Of a DNA stretch of 5,922 bases, positions 4,848 through 5,922 are shown one piece after another. The position numbers and the translations under genes are program-made. Each line of letters opens with the position of its first letter. Within the stretch, counting starts at the first letter, position 1. The notes below the pieces were generated by a model. That model did not search any database, was not told the origin of the DNA, and saw only the letters and a list, made by a program, of their open reading frames with translations. Origin of the DNA: CAZCBN01 sp964496975 (GTDB taxonomy: Bacteria; Planctomycetota; Phycisphaerae; Phycisphaerales; UBA1924); the NCBI GenBank assembly GCA_964496975.1, contig CAZCBN010000165.1:1-5922 (forward strand), given 5' to 3'.

Positions 4848-5922
4848 CTAGCGCGGGGAGCCGGCGAGGACCTGGGAGAAGCGGAGGGCGAGGCGCTCGA
4901 GCGTGCGGTCTGGGGAGCCCAGGCCCGACTTGTTGGCGGCGTCGGCGGCGAGGGCGTCGGCGAGCAGGCGGCGGGCGGCGGCGGGGGAGACGCGGGGGAG
5001 GGCGGCGAAGATGGCGTTGCGGGCGTCGCCCCAGAGGCGGTAGTCCTTGGCGACGGCGGCGGTGTCCAGCCGCTGGGCGCGGGCCTGGGCGAGGGCGTGG
5101 AGCTGGGCGGCGAGCTGGACGGCGGCGATGGTTGCGGGGACCTCGACGCTCTTTTTGTGCGCGTCGAGCAGGTCGCGGAGCGCGGCGAGGGCGTGGGCGG
5201 GGTGGTCGCGCAGGAGGATGGGGGCGATGACGTGGAAGACGTTGTCGTCGCGGTTCACGGCGCCGAGCTGCTCGTCGATGAGGGCGGGGGAGATGGCGGA
5301 GAGGCCGGCGGCCCGGGCGGCGACGGCGAGCTTGGCGAGCTCGGTGTCGATGCGGCCGAGGTCTGGGCCAAGACGGTCGACGAGGGCGAGGGCGAGGCGG
5401 TCGTCGAGCGTGACGGCGTGGTGCGAGGCGGCGCGGGCGGCGGCCCAGCGGGCGGCTTTGTCGGGGGTGGGGGGGGCGCAGTCGACGAGGGCGTGGGCGT
5501 CGGCGAGGGCTTTGGTGAGCTTCACGGCGCTGGTGCCGGGGGACATGAAGACGAGGGTGGCGTTGTCGGCCGGGGCGGCGAGGTAGCGCTCGAAGAGGGC
5601 GCGGGCGGCGGCGGTGTTTGGGGGGGCGTCGGCGTCGGGGTCTGCGTCGGTGTCGGCGGGGTCGTCGGTGGTGTCGGTGGTGGCGGCGGCGGACTTTCGG
5701 GAGCCGAGGAGGATCTCGGCGTTGTCGAGGATGACGAGCTTGTGCGGGGCCATGAGGCCGAAGCTGCGGCACTCGTCGAGGACGTCGGCGGTGGTGGCGG
5801 TGGCGGCGTCGAAGCGGAAGGTCTCAAAGGCGGGGTGCTCGGCGGCGAGGGCGGTGCGCAGGTCGTCCAGGGCGTTGGCGCGGAGGAAGGGGTCGGGGCC
5901 GAAGAAGGCGAGGACGGGGGGG
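4848..5922 (-). CDS. holA: DNA polymerase III subunit delta (clamp loader), N-terminus cut by window edge
   Basis: Delta is the clamp-loader subunit that opens the sliding clamp during replication. The frame stays open from the stop at 4850-4848 to the right edge: 357 residues, against about 340 for the whole E. coli protein. The first visible residues (VLAFFGPDPFLRANALDDLR after two prolines) match the family opening that in E. coli begins about 20 residues in, so only a short stretch is missing. Later landmarks are SFGLMAPHKLVILDNAE (53-69), a conserved strand ATLVFMSP, a Trp-containing helix, and LGPDLGRIDTELAKLA, matching the family's GxDLxxLxxExxKL pattern. Delta normally lacks a working Walker A, and none is seen. 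Starting at the internal ATG at 5753 would delete the first conserved block, so that is not the real start. An Asp/Thr/Ala/Pro insert (about 77-101) is unusual. No terminator is visible after the gene. Confidence 0.88.
   Translation of the reverse strand, partial: PPVLAFFGPDPFLRANALDDLRTALAAEHPAFETFRFDAATATTADVLDECRSFGLMAPHKLVILDNAEILLGSRKSAAATTDTTDDPADTDADPDADAPPNTAAARALFERYLAAPADNATLVFMSPGTSAVKLTKALADAHALVDCAPPTPDKAARWAAARAASHHAVTLDDRLALALVDRLGPDLGRIDTELAKLAVAARAAGLSAISPALIDEQLGAVNRDDNVFHVIAPILLRDHPAHALAALRDLLDAHKKSVEVPATIAAVQLAAQLHALAQARAQRLDTAAVAKDYRLWGDARNAIFAALPRVSPAAARRLLADALAADAANKSGLGSPDRTLERLALRFSQVLAGSPR

Noticed and set aside
4848..5753. holA beginning at the internal ATG at 5753
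   Set aside because: The frame continues upstream with the conserved first block of the family (FFGPDPFLRANAL), so this ATG is residue 57 of the visible part and the true start lies beyond the window.
1462..5772. A minus-strand frame open for 1436 codons without a stop
   Set aside because: Only its last 434 codons (the lipoprotein) have a ribosome site, signal peptide and sensible protein. The upstream part runs antisense through the chemoreceptor gene and gives Arg/Pro/His-rich nonsense, as expected in GC-rich DNA.

Overview
The window is very GC-rich, with G or C at most third codon positions, and carries four protein genes. No RNA gene, insertion sequence, prophage or CRISPR array is visible. 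The ClpC N-terminus, the divergent delta subunit and the lipoprotein's C-terminal domain all look like those I know from high-GC Planctomycetes (Phycisphaerae-like). That assignment is inference from family resemblance, not a database result.

Layout: (1) 1-1038, minus strand, N-terminal 346 residues of a ClpC-type AAA+ unfoldase, running off the left edge. (2) 1039-1461, a 423-base leader and spacer with a good sigma-54-like -24/-12 match pointing at clpC and a possible Shine-Dalgarno-masking fold. (3) 1462-2766, minus strand, a 434-residue predicted lipoprotein of unknown function. (4) 2767-3081, a 315-base divergent spacer with inverted repeats and a second sigma-54-like match, pointing at the next gene. 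(5) 3082-4719, plus strand, a complete methyl-accepting chemotaxis protein. (6) 4720-4847, a convergent spacer with a 14-base triplicated repeat over the chemoreceptor stop codon and a strong one-directional rho-independent terminator. (7) 4848-5922, minus strand, DNA polymerase III delta subunit (holA), complete at its C-terminus and running off the right edge, probably lacking only some 10-20 N-terminal residues.

The genes do not form one pathway: proteolysis, an envelope lipoprotein, chemosensing and the replication clamp loader sit side by side, each apparently its own transcription unit. The common thread, if real, is regulatory: both clpC and the chemoreceptor gene have GG-N10-GC sigma-54-type sites at usable distances. 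I found no convincing new multi-gene system. The observations most worth checking are the two sigma-54-like sites, the clpC leader and the lipoprotein family.
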